From Liquidambar formosana (lineage: Eukaryota; Streptophyta; Magnoliopsida; Saxifragales; Altingiaceae): a stretch of DNA of 64,000 bases. The notes under the pieces were generated by a model, which was not told the origin of the DNA, made no database searches, and worked only from the letters and a program-made list of their open reading frames with translations. Position 1 is the first letter of the stretch, and every line of letters starts with the position of its first letter. The stretch is taken from assembly GCA_039720395.1 (NCBI GenBank), contig CM077832.1, positions 17,641,850-17,705,849 on the forward strand, given 5' to 3'. This document shows, piece by piece, positions 45,289 to 58,200 of this stretch. Position numbers and translations under genes: made by a program.

Positions 45289-47683
45289 CATTACAAGGGT
45301 CGTGGAATGGAAACCAAGCTTGAGAATTGGAGGGCTGCACTGACAGAGGTCTCTAATTTGTCTGGGTACGACTTGCAAAATTTAGCTGACGGGTAATGGT
45401 TTGATCCCTTTGTTATAGCTAGCATTGTCTCTTATACTTTAGTGGCATGTAAATTTTAGGTACTTCATGTTTATTTCCAGTTCCATTGCTCATTTCCAAA
45501 GTGTTTATTTTGCTCACATCTCTTATTCGGGTTGAAAATGGCAGGCATGAGGCCAAGGTTATTGAGAAGATTGTGGAAGACATTTCAGAGAGGCTAAATA
45601 TCAAACACTTAAATGTTGCCGACTACCCAGTTGGCATAGAGTCTCGTGTACAACGTGTAAATGAGTTGTTAGAGTTGGGGTCCGATAATGTTCGCATGGT
45701 TGGGATTTGGGGGATTGGTGGAATAGGCAAGACAACAATTGCCAAAGCTATCTATAACCAAATACATCTCCAATTTGAAGGCAACATCTTTCTCGCAAAT
45801 GTCAGAGAAATTTCAAAGCAACCCAGTGGTCTAGTTTTTTTACAAGAACATATATTATCTGAATTCCAAATGAAAGACAACCAAAAAATAAGAAATGTTG
45901 ACCATGGTATTGAGGTTATAAAACGTCGAGTATGGTCTAAAAGGGTTCTTGTTGTTCTTGATGATGTAGATGATTTCGAGCAATTAAAGGCATTAGCCAT
46001 AAGGCGTGATTGGTTTCAACCGGGCAGTAGAGTCATAGTAACAACAAGAGATGAGTCTTTACTAAAACTGTTGGAAGTGGATGGAGTATATGAGGTTGAA
46101 TTATTATCTTACAATGAATCCTTTCAACTCTTTAGTTGGCATGCCTTTGGAAAAGACCATCCTGTGAAAGACAATGAGGATATTTTGAGGAAAGCTGTGT
46201 CTTATGTTGGAGGGCTACCATTAGTTCTTGAAGTTTGGGGTTCTTTCTTTAAAGTCACTGATGTATCTCAATGGAAAAGTACATTGGAGAGACTCAGACA
46301 AAATTCCCCTAAAAAAATTCAAGAAAAGCTTAGAATAAGTTATGATTCATTAGAAGATGAAGACAAGAAATTATTCTTAGATATGGCTTGTTTCTTTGTT
46401 GGAATGGACAAAAATTATACAATTCAAGTTTTGACAGGCTGGCGTCGCTCCCCAGAATTTGGACTTGGGGTTCTGTCTCGTCGATGTCTAGTAAGAATTG
46501 ATGGTGAAATTCTGAATATGCATGACGTGATTCAAGACATGGGTAGAGATATTATTCACAAGGAATGCCCTAAGGAGCCTGGGAAACGTAAGTAGATTAG
46601 TAGTCCATGAGGATGTCCTTGATGTACTAAAATATTACACGGTAAGATACATATGCATGAATTTGTTTGTTAATATGTGAGTTATATTAAGTTAATGTAA
46701 GAACGCATGATAATATGAAATTATTGACCTTACAACTTGTTTGGCTCTTAAGCATATTGTAGTATAGAACATTGCTTAGGGAACAGTGTATTCAACATAC
46801 ACTTCCCTCATCTGGGCAATACAAGGCACTTCCCATCAATAAATTAATAGAGCCTGGCTTTCGCATGCATTAGGGTTCAGTCCTCACTTATATTGTATTT
46901 TTGCTTATGCAATGGTCTTTCTTATCAGGGAACAGAAGCGGTTGAAGGTCTTGTCTTAAAGTTGCCTAGCTCAGATGACGTTCAAGTGAATGCACAAGCA
47001 TTTGCAAAGATGAGCAGACTAAGGTTACTTGAACTCAATTATGTACGTGTAAGTGGAAGTTTTGAACATCTCTCCAAAAAGCTAAGATGGTTGCGTTGGA
47101 TTGGATTCCCTTTGGAATCTATACCATCACAGTTATTTATGGGGGAAGTGGTTATAATTGACATGCCCAATAGCAACTTGAAACAAGCTTGGAAGGGACG
47201 GAAGGTATGACAGTTTCTACATCTAACCAAATTTGATTATATTATAAGTCATATGCATGCAACTTAATTTTCCTTTTTTTTTTCTTCTGCTTTTTACAAT
47301 AATAGGTTCTCAGCAATTTGAAAATCCTTAATCTCAGTCATTCCCACAACCTAACTGAGACCCCGGACTTCTCTGGTCTCATCAATCTTGACATGTTGCT
47401 ACTTAATGATTGTCCAAGGTGGGTTGAAGTTCATGAATCTATTGAGTGTCTTGACAAACTTCTTGTCTTGAATTTGGGAAACTGCAAAAACCTTAGGAAG
47501 CTGCCGCCAGGCATTTTCAAATTGAAATCTCTCCAAAATCTCAGTCTCACTGGCTGCTCAAATATAGAAACATTGCCAGGATTCAAAGGATCACCATCAA
47601 AATCATGGTTTTCACACTTCTCATCTTGGGTATCACCAATGAGAAATCCTGATTCCATCAGTCTCGCACCAACCTCTATGCAA

Positions 47684-48246
47684 GGATTAATTTCTATTAG
47701 AAGATTATATCTGGCGGACTGCAATTTATCATATATTCCTAATGATCTTGGGAGTTTAATCACATTAAAAGTCTTGAATCTTGACGGGAATAATTTTTGT
47801 AGCCTACCAGCTAGCATCAGACACCTTTCTCGACTGGAAGCCCTTTATTTGAATCGATGTACAAGGCTTCAATCACTTCCAGAGCTTCCAATAAATTTGG
47901 AAGAGATGAATGCAAACCATTGCACAGCGTTGGAAAGAATATCATTGGATCAAACCTGCAAGAAGGATTAATTTCTATTAGAAGATTATATCTGGCGGAC
48001 TGCAATTTATCATATATTCCTAATGATCTTGGGAGTTTAATCACATTAAAAGTCTTGAATCTTGACGGGAATAATTTTTGTAGCCTACCAGCTAGCATCA
48101 GACACCTTTCTCGACTGGAAGCCCTTTATTTGAATCGATGTACAAGGCTTCAATCACTTCCAGAGCTTCCAATAAATTTGGAAGGGATGAATGCAAACCA
48201 TTGCACAGCATTGGAAAGAATATCAATTGGATCAAACTTACAAGAA
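47684..48246 (+). repeat. Tandem duplication of 281 bp inside the LRR exon
   Basis: 47684-47964 and 47965-48246 both start ggattaatttctattag and end caagaa. Only a few bases differ, including one extra A in the second copy (atatcaattgg). 281 is not a multiple of three, so the reading frame is lost at the junction (TAA at 47969-47971). The near identity marks it as recent. Confidence 0.93.
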
Positions 48247-48920
48247 TCACCGTTCTTCACTTTTTTGGTTGCCACAACTTAATTGAGAACAATCTTGCAA
48301 GTAATTTCAGAAAGAGTATCCTCCAGTATCAGGTCCTCTCTCTCTTTCTCTCTCTCTCACACTGTTTGTGTGTGGTTTGATGGAACAGGGTTTCATACTC
48401 ATAACTCAAAATTTGATGCAACAGGGACTGTTGGAACTTGGTGATTTTAACATTTTTCTTCCAGGAGTTGAGGTTCCTGATTGGTTCACCTACCAGAGTG
48501 TGGGATCAGTTTTATCTTTTGTTGTGTCTCCACTTCCGAATCTGAAGATCAGAGGGTGGATTCTATGTGTGATTTATGCAGGCCGCATAGATGATGAAAC
48601 TAAAGGTTTTGGTGTTGTCTATCATGTCAAAAATAAGACCAAGGGCATTGAGGACGCCTATCAACCAACACTTGGTGGCTATCCAATAACCCGTCAAGAT
48701 CACATGTGGCTCCATTATGCACCTCTAGATTGTCCTTGATTTTCAGATAGAAGCGGGGGATGAAGTGGAATTTTCAATAGATATGGCTGCTCAGCTGTTC
48801 CAAGTGAAGAAGTGTGGGATCAACCTAATTTACGAGGATGATGAAAAAGATTACCCATCAAATAATCTAGCAATGACCCAATATGCCTCCCCTCGAATTC
48901 GGGATGTCACTTTTGATTGA

Positions 48921-49669
48921 GATTGTTTCATCAGATCAAGCTGTCAGCCTGTCGCTGATGTTAAGAAAGTACAACATTCATGTGTAGCTGTGGGGTTATC
49001 TATGTTTGTTTGTTTATTGTGCTTATGAGTAGTTTTATGTATATATCTATTGCAACTCGGACAGATTAGAGTAGCAGTGTGCATATGATTTCAAAGTTGT
49101 TATGTCTATATAGAAGTCAAAATACACTTTGCTGATCCTCAGCCCGCAACCTAGGTATCCTCCCAAAATGTGATTTCAAATATACATACATAACTGCGCT
49201 TCAATTTGGCAAGACTGAGACCAGTCACAGATTTTAGGTCAAGTTTTCAGGCTAGCCTTTGCCGAACTCTAAGCTTTCCTAGGCTTGATGCCACTTCAAT
49301 GGATTCAATAATGGGCCGTTATGACACTTCAAGTAATGGGTCGAGCTTATTTTGGGCTGAGTTGAAGCTAGCTTATTCACTTTGGGCTAAACTTAGCTGC
49401 TCAGAGTTTCCAAAACTGACCTATCAAACATAAAAAGCTGCTTTCGGGGTCATATTGGGCTAAGGTTTCTAAGTTCTCGAGGTATTGGGCCTCATTGTAA
49501 AGACTGGTTGTTCAGTGATTTTGAAACTTGAAAGCCTAGAATGGTTGCACAGTAAGTTTGAAAACCTATACAAACCTATACAATTGGCCCTGGGAAACCC
49601 ATTTCTAGCTCGCCCAGATGGTGTTTGCCCTATTCAAAACATCATCCTCTTCGAGTAGCTGTGATCTTC
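48921..49669. other. 3' flank of the TNL
   Basis: No gene or repeat recognised. Contains several short repeats of gggct/agctt without order. Confidence 0.4.
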
Positions 49670-49675
49670 CCCTAC

Positions 49676-50312
49676 CGACTTTGTGAAGTTGAATTTTGAT
49701 GTGGCAATCGGTCCCTTAGGGTGTTGTGCCGCTGTTGTGGTCTGCGATCATAATGGTGAAGTTTCGGGGGTCTGGTCTCACATTTCAGACAGGGTGGACC
49801 CAATGGTCGCAGAGGACAAAGTGGCCAGATTAGCTGTGTTAACAGCTAGGGATAAACAGTGGAACATGATATGGGTTGAAGGAGATGCAAAGTCCATCAT
49901 TAACCTGTTCTCTCCATTAGTGGATGTCCCATGGCACTATGAAGTCATCATCTCCAACATTCGTCTTGGTTTGACACAATTTAGTTGTCACTTCTCGAAA
50001 AATCCCTAGAATGCCTAATACAATTTAGTTGTCACTTCTCGAAAAATCCCTAGAATGCCTAATGGAGCTGCTCACGCCATGGCGAGGTAGGCACTCAGCT
50101 TGGACTTCCCAGGTTTCCTTGGTGCAGACTCTCTTCCTGCCCCGGCTATGGCGACCTGCATAGCAGATGTGTGCTAGTCCGTTGCTTGTTTTTTGTTTTT
50201 TTGTTTTTTGTTTTGTTATTGTGTTGTTTAGTCCCTTTTGGTTGTTTGGCTCTGTGTTTGTTTCTTTGGTTTTATATGTTCTTCGCAGAAAAAAACAAAG
50301 AAAAAAAAAAGA
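49676..50312 (+). pseudogene. LINE RNase H (RVT_3) fragment and 3' end
   Basis: The frame KLNFDVAIGPLGCCAAVVV...NGEVSGVWSH resembles the RNase H domain at the C-terminus of plant LINE ORF2. Later parts are AHAMAR and a leucine/proline-rich tail ending ATCIADVC, in a different frame. A 44-bp tandem duplication (49977-50020 and 50021-50063, caatttagttgtcacttctc) shifts the frame. The element ends in T/G-rich sequence and an A-rich tail at 50288-50310. The 5' part is missing, as usual for LINEs. Confidence 0.7.
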
Positions 50313-52077
50313 AGGGTTTGAAAACCTACGACTGGTTGCTCAATTCCCATCTTGCAGCATTATACATTTATTAAGGTTCTATTTGGTTTGCAAATTTTAT
50401 CAAGGAAAAAAATATATATATAGGAAATTGTACTTTTCTTTATTTGGTTGCAATAGAAAATTAAAAAAAAAATTAAAATTAAAACAATTTTGACTTGATA
50501 TGATTTTATCTTTTTTTTAAATTTTTTTTTCTTCATTTTTTTTCCATTCCCTTTTTTTTTTTCCTTGGATTGAATCCATGAACCAAATAGAGGGTAAGAG
50601 TCAAGTTATGTAAAATGCATAGCAGCATGCCAGCATAGATTCAGTTTCCATGCGACTTCCACTAAGAGCAACCGAGTCCCTGCACGGTTGCACCGTACCT
50701 TACATGGTGAATTCGACCAGTCTCAGTATTTATTTCTTCTCATGAGATAAGTTTAGCGACAGTTGGGATTTGGGACCATTGGTTTAGAACTCACCACAAA
50801 CTAATGAGCAAATTTTTATTTATTTATTTATTTTATTTTTAAGACTCAAATACAACTTTTTCTAAATTCTTGAATTCACGAGTGACTTTCGAAAATTTGA
50901 ATTGCCTCTTTTTTAATTATATAGAGTGGAATTCACTGTTTTAGGATGCTTTCTGAATCCGTGTTTGGCTTGCTAGTTGCATACTCATTACTAGTTTATA
51001 AAACCATGTTTTGGAGTTTAGGACATCTACTTAATTCCAAACTTAAGTAATGGTACAGAAATTTCAAACGAGCGAGAACTATAAATATTTTCCTACAGAT
51101 ATTTTGGTCATTTTTTAGGAAGATTTAGTTGATCCTATTTGTATTAGGATGTATTGATCTTCTTCATATACAAAAAAACAAAAAAAAAAAAAAAAAAAAA
51201 AAGAAGAGTGTGCACTATGATTGTCACATATATTTGATGTCAGTAATGTAAAAGGGAAGAGCCAGTTCCGTTTAGTTATCCTGCCACTAGTTTTTTAACA
51301 AAATATTTTTTAAAAGGTTATCCTGCCCCTAAAAAGGTTATCCACTACCAAACATTTTGTTTGGTTTGCTGGAGAGCTACTAGCCAGCTACCTCTCTCAC
51401 TAACATGGAGTCATATGCATTTTCGTATGTATTTGACATTAAGGTTATATATGGATTGATAGTGAGAAAAAAAAAAAAAAAAAAAAAAAAAAGGAGAGAG
51501 AGAGAATAACTTTTTTTTTCCCACCCAATTTGGTTAATTGGACCTCATTAAGAGAAAAGAAAAAAATCATAATTACATTATTACATTTTTTTACATATTA
51601 AAAAGAAGTTGTATAGGAATCTATTTGTCATTTTTTCACTCATTTATTTTCTCTCTATTTCTTTCCAAATCTCTCCAATTTGGTGAGAAAGGTAAAGAGT
51701 TTCATTTTCTCTCCATTTCTTTTCTCTTTCCTCCCAATTTCAATCCAAATGAGAAAAATGAGGAAAAAAAATCATTTTCTATTCTCTTCTCTCCATTTCT
51801 CTCAATCCATACATAGCCTATTATTCACAGAGGATCTAGCCCCTTAAATCTACGTGTGAATTGATTTAAGGTCTCCACTGGATTGGAAAAGAGCCCTCTG
51901 CTTAAATATTATGATTTTTTAGGCCTTCTTTGGTTGTCACATGGAGATCGAATGTCTCCATTTATTTTGGAAATGCATGAGATGCCTTCGTTTAGAGTTT
52001 ATATGCTAATAACAATTAATGGATTTGTTTACAAAATTATATTTAAAGCACATTGTATAAGCATTTAAAAGCTATTA
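50313..52077. other. Host intergenic DNA with A-runs
   Basis: Long A-runs at 51174-51202 and 51467-51493, the first preceded by sequence like a LINE tail (gtattaggatgtattgatc). No gene supported. Confidence 0.45.
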
Positions 52078-52402
52078 GGTTGCATTTGGTATAAGTGAGT
52101 ACAATGGAAAAGAATGAAATACGAGTGAGAATGTAATGAGAATGAGAATGGTCATTTCATTCTATTGATAAAGGATGGAAATGGAATAGAAAAGATTAGG
52201 TAGAATCCATTTTTAATGATTTTCTTAAAGGTGGGAATGGTCATTCTTGGTTTGGGAAGGAATAATTATTCACTTTTTTGGGAGAATAGATCCTACAAAA
52301 AAATGGTCATTCCATTCTCTTAGAGTTCCAAATAATTATCTTTTTGAACTAATAGAATTACCATTCCATCTCATCTCTCATTCCTTTATAACAAATGCAG
52401 CC
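52078..52402. mobile_element. Tourist-like (PIF/Harbinger) MITE, 325 bp
   Basis: Ends GGTTGCATTTGGTATAA and TTATAACAAATGCAGCC are inverted repeats. TTA flanks both sides (52075-52077, 52403-52405), the 3-bp target duplication of PIF/Harbinger. The inside is rich in gaatgg/ccattc inverted pairs. Confidence 0.8.
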
Positions 52403-52813
52403 TTAGGCTTTGTTTGTTATTAAGAGACAAGGTAAGGAAATTTAGAAATACTGTGAAACCCACCTCATGACCTCATCCACTTTAAGGATACATTTTCCCG
52501 TAAATTCCTATAACTTTTGGCTCTGTGAAATCCTTGAACCTAGTTTAAACTCTCCATTTTTTATTTTTTATTTTTCAACTTTCTTACAAACTTCTCCTAC
52601 TCGAAAACAAACACAATAAACTTTAAGGAGTAACCTAATTTGATAGGGAAATCCTATGTACAGCATCTTATGTGCAACACGTATCAAAATACAACATCTT
52701 ATGTGACACTATGTATATGGACCAAAAGTTCTTCAATTTATTTAACAAATATCTTTTTTATTGATGTGGGTTGGGATGTTGCATGAGGTGTTGTGCGAAA
52801 AAACTTCATATGG

Positions 52814-53662
52814 TGTTGGGAATATTCGTGGATTTTGTATAATATGATCGACATAGAATCTTTATAAAAATTAAACATGAATATAATTTACAATACAAAT
52901 CAAAAATCATAAAATACAATGAAATTGTACACGGATAAATCTCATAATAATGACAATTTAAATTAGCAAAATCAACACGAGAACTCACAGTTTCCTCTTC
53001 TATGGGTATATCCACATGAAGACTATGATGAACTCATCCACGATCAATTGCCCTGTAAAAACAATATGTGAATCCATATTTCATTTATGTAGAGAAGCCC
53101 ACTATTTATAATAGAATATGGCTAAATTTAGTTTGGGCTAATAAAGGCCCAAAATAAATGTCATAACAATTCTTATAACAGCCCAATAAATAATATGAAA
53201 TAAAAGTCCAACGGTTAGTAACAGACACTCATAAATTATAGAAATTAAGACATAACGGTTTATGAAATAAAACTCATAAAGTTAGCCCATAAAGCCACAT
53301 TTGTGCCATGTCATATCCCTCATGAGCCACGTTACGACATAGTCGGTCCAGATCAAGGTAGGCTATGTACGTGTGCACACGTATGTGGTTCGAAGTTTTA
53401 AAACTTAAAAAAAAAACCCACATATTTTCTAACATATAACACCGCCCCATTTGATAAAGGACTACACTTCAAGTAGAATAACGGCTTATGAAATAAAACT
53501 CATAAAGTCAGCCCAAAAAGCCATATGTGTGCCATGTCATATCTCTCATGAGCCATGTTACGACATAGTGGGTCCAGATCAAGGTAGGCTATGTATGTGT
53601 GCACACGTGTGTGGTCCAACGTTTTGAAACTTTAAAAAAAAAAACCCACATATTTTCTAACA
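52814..53662. mobile_element. Copia-type solo LTR with internal duplication
   Basis: Begins TGTTGGGAATATTCG and ends in TTTTCTAACA (53434, and again at 53662), the TGTTR...YAACA form of Ty1/copia LTRs. A tataaatag on the minus strand (53109-53101) may be its promoter. A 228-bp segment is tandemly repeated (53253-53480, 53480-53707), which doubles the right end. No clear target duplication, so this is less certain. Confidence 0.45.
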
Positions 53663-53707
53663 TATAATACCTGCCCCAATTGATAAAGGACTACACTTCA
53701 AGTAGAA
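53253..53707. repeat. 228-bp tandem duplication
   Basis: Both copies run from taacgg(t/c)ttatgaaataaaactc through cacatattttctaacatataa to cacttcaagtagaata. Confidence 0.85.
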
Positions 53708-54114
53708 TAACTCATGCTAAACTCTTGGAAGTATTACCCACACAAGATTTCATGTTTTTGGTAGGTCTTGAACTGACCTTTATAGGTGTAGGGTCTTAAT
53801 ATGAGCTTGTGATTTGTCCTGTTTCCTTGTTAAAATTAAAAACAAAAATAAAAAATAATCACACCATAAATAAAAAATAAATAAATAAATAAAAAGGGGA
53901 AAACACATTAAAGAAAAAGCTTCTTTGCTTTTAGTCTTTTACCTTACCATACTGTATGTACTTTTCCCCGAATGATGATTTCTTGCAACTTGCAAAACTT
54001 TTACCATTAACCAAAGAAAGGTTCTCCTGAATTCATTTCATCAATTTGATCTCTGCGTTAAGAACCATGGTTGCTTCCAAGATGAAGAATCCTTCGCTTC
54101 GTCTTCATCCCTTC
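53708..54114. other. Host or old repeat DNA
   Basis: No gene; holds AAAT-rich low-complexity sequence (53836-53895). Confidence 0.4.
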
Positions 54115-54519
54115 TGTTTACATCAAAATTTTACCCCTTGACATGTGTCAATTTGTGGTCAAAAAGTGGGTCATAAAAGAGTAAGAAAATGATTAAGAAA
54201 AACAAGAGAATTTATTGTCTTAGGCCAAAAATCTTCATGTCGAGGATTTTCATGCCAATGAAATGAATTAAGGCCGAGGGTAGGTGGTTGTAGAAGTGAT
54301 GTCCTTTAACCAATGATAAGTCTGGTTAGATACTAGTGGGCCACGTGGCAGTCATATTCTTAGGTTGGTTGGATTTTTGACCAACAAGGTCTTGACACAT
54401 GTCTTTTGGCAAGACAACTTGGTATTTATGCATGATGTGCGGGTGAGAAAATGTGGGAAGTTAGTGGGCTAATGTCCTCAGTTTATGGGAGTTAAAGTGA
54501 ATAGGTGGCGAGATTTCAT
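54115..54519 (+). mobile_element. Inverted family C LTR fragment
   Basis: Starts TGTTTACATCAAAATTTTACC and reads as the reverse complement of 62527 down to about 62140 and of 54950-55277. It ends at gcgagatttca and abuts a family C LTR in the opposite orientation, making a spaced inverted repeat of about 330 bp. Confidence 0.75.
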
Positions 54520-55277
54520 AGGTGGAGGAAAGCAAATTACAATAAAAGATTGGAAAGGAAGATAGATAAACTAAGTCACACTACTCCTGAATCCTGTAAA
54601 GGATGGTGGTTGTACAACCTTTTCACTGACTTCAATTTTGCAATTTATAGACAGTAGTCCACTCCTATAACTGTTGGAAGTTATCAGCGGTTTCCTTTGA
54701 CTTGAACTAATAACTGCTTAGTAGTTATGTCTTATGTGTCAGCACATGTGGAAATTATCCTTTACTACTAGGAGTTACTTGGTAGTTTCCTTTAGCCTGT
54801 GAAATCTCGCCACCTATCCATTCAATCCTACACTTTATAAAAGACAACTCATTTCTTTAACTGCTGGAAGTTTTTCTAAGTTACATCCGGCCTGAATCTC
54901 TGCCACTTGGAAATAACTACCTTTGACAGTTTTCTTCCAACTGTGAAATCTCGCCACCTGTCCACTTTAACTCCCATGAACGGAAGACATTAGCCCACTA
55001 ACTTCCTATGTTCTCTCACATGCATATCATGCATAAATACCAAGTTGTCTTGCCAAAAAACATGTGTCAAGCCCTTGTTAGTCCAAAATTCAACCAACCT
55101 AAGTACATGATTGCCACGTGGCCCACTTGTATCTGACCAGACTTATCATTGGCTAGAAGACATCACTTATGTAACCACCTACCCTCGGCTTTAATTTCAT
55201 CGGCCTGAAAATCCTTGGCCTAAGGATTTTCGGCCTAAAATAATAAATTCTCTAGTCTTTCTTAATCATTTTCTTAC

Positions 55278-58200
55278 TTTTGCTACCCTAAAAAAGGATA
55301 GGATATTTCCCTCCTAAGATGGGACGATCCTTGGGTCATTAGTTTGTGGGTGTATGAAATGATGGTTATGGAAATTGATTGAGTTTAGGGGCGCCTTGAT
55401 CGGCGGCCTAGGCATGCAAGTATATCTAGAATAATTAAGGTTATGGAATCGCCACCAATTAGGGGGTTTGAAAATGTAATTGGGCATCCTATGGTCTATT
55501 AGGGAATGGGGTCATCTGAGATCCCAATATAAGTCTATCTAAGACCTTATTGACAAATGGGTCCATTTGAGGTCTATTTGAAAATTGAATGACTCCTAGT
55601 AATCTGTAAGACTAAAGATTGAGGGTAAGAGGGTTTGGTTATGAGTGGGGAACATGTTAGGCACCCCACATCGCCCGTTGGAATCTAACGGTTCTCAATT
55701 TTGATGATGTTTCTGTTTAAATCCCCATTTGATATTATTGATTTCCTATGTGAACAACTTGACAAAAAATACCCTCTTTGAAGGGTGATGAAGTTTGCCA
55801 TTTTGAAAAAAGATCCCTAAAAGCAGTTTGAATAAGTTTTTCGAAAGTATTGGTGTTTGAAAATGTGCTTTAAGGTTTTTGTAAATGAGAATCTTTCGAA
55901 AAGACCACAAATTCACCTTCCTTCTTAGGGGTATTTTAGATCAAATTGATTAACTCCCAAAAATGAAGTATCTCTATCTTGTAGTGGTAAAAATCAATCC
56001 TTTTATGAAAGGATGGAAATGGAAATGATATGATTCCATTTTTAAAGAATTAACACTAAGTGTGAATCTATTTTGGATTTTTAAAGAACTCGGAATTTTT
56101 GAAGTCAATGGAATAGGTAAGAAAAAGGATGCTTTTTGAAAGCATTTGGAGGGTAAATTAATGTTTCCCTTTTGAAGAAAAAGACAGTCTTTTGAAGATA
56201 GCGGTTCCTTTTGAAGGAAGAGAAATGCATTTCAATTGAAAAGGGGACACTTTTGAAGTGTGAAGAAATTCGGTTTAAACAAAATGAAAGCGAAACTTTT
56301 ATGATCATAGAAAGATGTATTTTTGAAAAGGGAGCATGTGCCCTTTTAATGAAAAGAATTTATTCGAGTAATTTTTGGAATAAACTCATGCGATGTTTAT
56401 TGCTTTGATAATCACAAGTATATGTACAAAAATAAAAAGGTCAAGTGACCATAAAGTAAAAAGTGCTCAAACATTAGGGCAAAAGAGTCGCAATGGCCAC
56501 AACCCAGAGGATAGCTAAAGCCATAGCCTCTAAAATAAGTAAATAAAATGAGAACAACCATTTTGAATGAATTTGTTCAAGTTCTTGCATTTGTCCATTT
56601 ATCTAAGCATGGGGATATTCAATTAGGTCCAATAAACTCCGCAGCAAAGGGGATTATTTTATGTCCAAGTTGATTATGATTACCAACAAGAAAACAAGAA
56701 GAGGCTAGTATAGATAATATGCACGCATGCATGAATCTAACCTTGCCAATTTTGATTTTGCTTAAATATCACTTCGAACTTTTGATATGTTTAAAGTTCG
56801 ATTTCAAACATTACAAATGCAAGCTCACATGCAATAAAAGAAGAATGAAAAATGGGTGCTAGCAACATATTGGAGTGGTTTGCATGCAAAGGGTGGTTTA
56901 GGGTCTCTTTTGCCTTTAACCTACCATACAGGACTTTAATCCCTTCACGACACGTGTTAAGAAGTCCATGTACGTACTCAAGCAAAGGTGGGGATGGTGA
57001 TAATCACATATTGAGGCTGCAATAAATAATGGTATCAATAGAAAATTTAAAAAAGCTTAAGAATGAATTTTAAAGGGAAGCTCACCTAGTATAGGTGGTT
57101 TTCACCTTAACTTTGATCGATGTAGACTTGATTGCTCATTTGCTAAGATTGACAATCCTTCCTTGGGATGTTCCTTTGATGTTTCAAATATACTTGGATG
57201 GTGGTTAAATCTGAGGATTTGACAACTTTGAAGAAATTTTAATGCATGGGTGCATGCATTAAGATAGATCTTTGGGAGAAATGTAGTCGAGCAGTGGAGG
57301 ATTTTGTGTGAGGATTTTTGTAGTGGATGGAGTGAGATTGGATTAAGGTAGAAAGAGTTGGTGTTTAGGTAGGAAAAGTTGGGATCCTTTTGGTAGAAAA
57401 GGTTAGGGATCCCTTTAATGAATAAAAAGTGGATTATTTGTAGGAAAAATTGGACTTTTAGGGGTAAAATGGTCATTTAGAAGGGCATTATGGTCATATG
57501 GGACATAGAGGGTATTTGGAAATTGTTTGGTGAAGAAAATACCCCATTTGATGGGGGCAAAATGGTCTATTTGTGGCAAAAGGGCAATCTGCCATGGCAG
57601 GTTGCCCATGCTGGCATTGCAATGCTGGCCTGGTAGGCCTGGGCCAAATCCCATCTTTGCAGCTGGATTACGGCTACAAAGGGGATTGTAGGGTGGCTGG
57701 TAGAGCCGAAAGCACATTGTTCATGTTTGCAGTGCCAGTGTGGGCTCACTTTTCCACATTTACAATGATTTTTCATCATTTGCCATGGGAACTTATAATC
57801 CTTAAAATGTGTGCCTCATATGATGAGGTAGGGCCACTATGGTGGGTCAGAGGTGGTCGTCTGATTTACTATGGGGCCATACGATCGTCCGATCACGTTC
57901 AATCGACGATTGGATGGCTTCTAATTGTTGATCTTGAATGTGGATTGAAACCTTGAGTCCCTAAAATTGGTTTGGGATTGAAAGGGAGTGTATACCTTCT
58001 AGGGTGAGATTGAATGGCCCGGATGCGAGCGTGATGCTTGTAGGGCTGTGTGATTAGGGTTTTGTTGATCGTGAGCTAAATGAGGCATAATCTTTAATCA
58101 AATGGCCTTGCATTGATCTCAAGGGATTGAATTGAAGATCCAACGGTCGAATTGACCATTGGATGAGAAATAGTGAGAAATCGAACCACCTAAAGTTGCT

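Larger units (their letters stand above)
44869..48920 (+). pseudogene. TIR-NBS-LRR (TNL) resistance gene, disrupted
   Basis: An intracellular immune receptor of dicots. Exons by splice signals: 44869-45392 (TIR), 45545-46641 (NB-ARC), 46929-47204, 47306-48332 (LRR), 48425-48920 (C-JID). The TIR has DVFLSFRGEDTRKNFTDHL and SRWCLDELVKI with the conserved Glu. NB-ARC has P-loop GIGGIGKTT, kinase-2 KRVLVVLDDVDD, RNBS-B GSRVIVTTRDE, GLPL as GGLPLVLEVWG, and MHD as NMHDVIQDMGR. LRRs include LKILNLSHSHNLTETPDF. The last exon has a C-JID (FLPGVEVPDWF). Breaks: TAG at 45286-45288 near the TIR end; an extra base near 46588-46592 after NB-ARC; a 281-bp duplication plus an indel in the LRR exon; an extra base near 48734. 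A full receptor cannot be made. A TIR-only product of 139 residues from 44869 is possible. One-base indels could partly be sequence errors. Confidence 0.92.

Noticed and set aside
47431..48098. Minus-strand frames of 128 and 93 codons with the same start
   Set aside because: Shadows of the LRR exon; their similarity comes from the 281-bp duplication.
52420..52620. Possible further MITE (tttgtttgttattaag / cgaaaacaaacacaa)
   Set aside because: The ends are only vaguely complementary and no target duplication could be placed.
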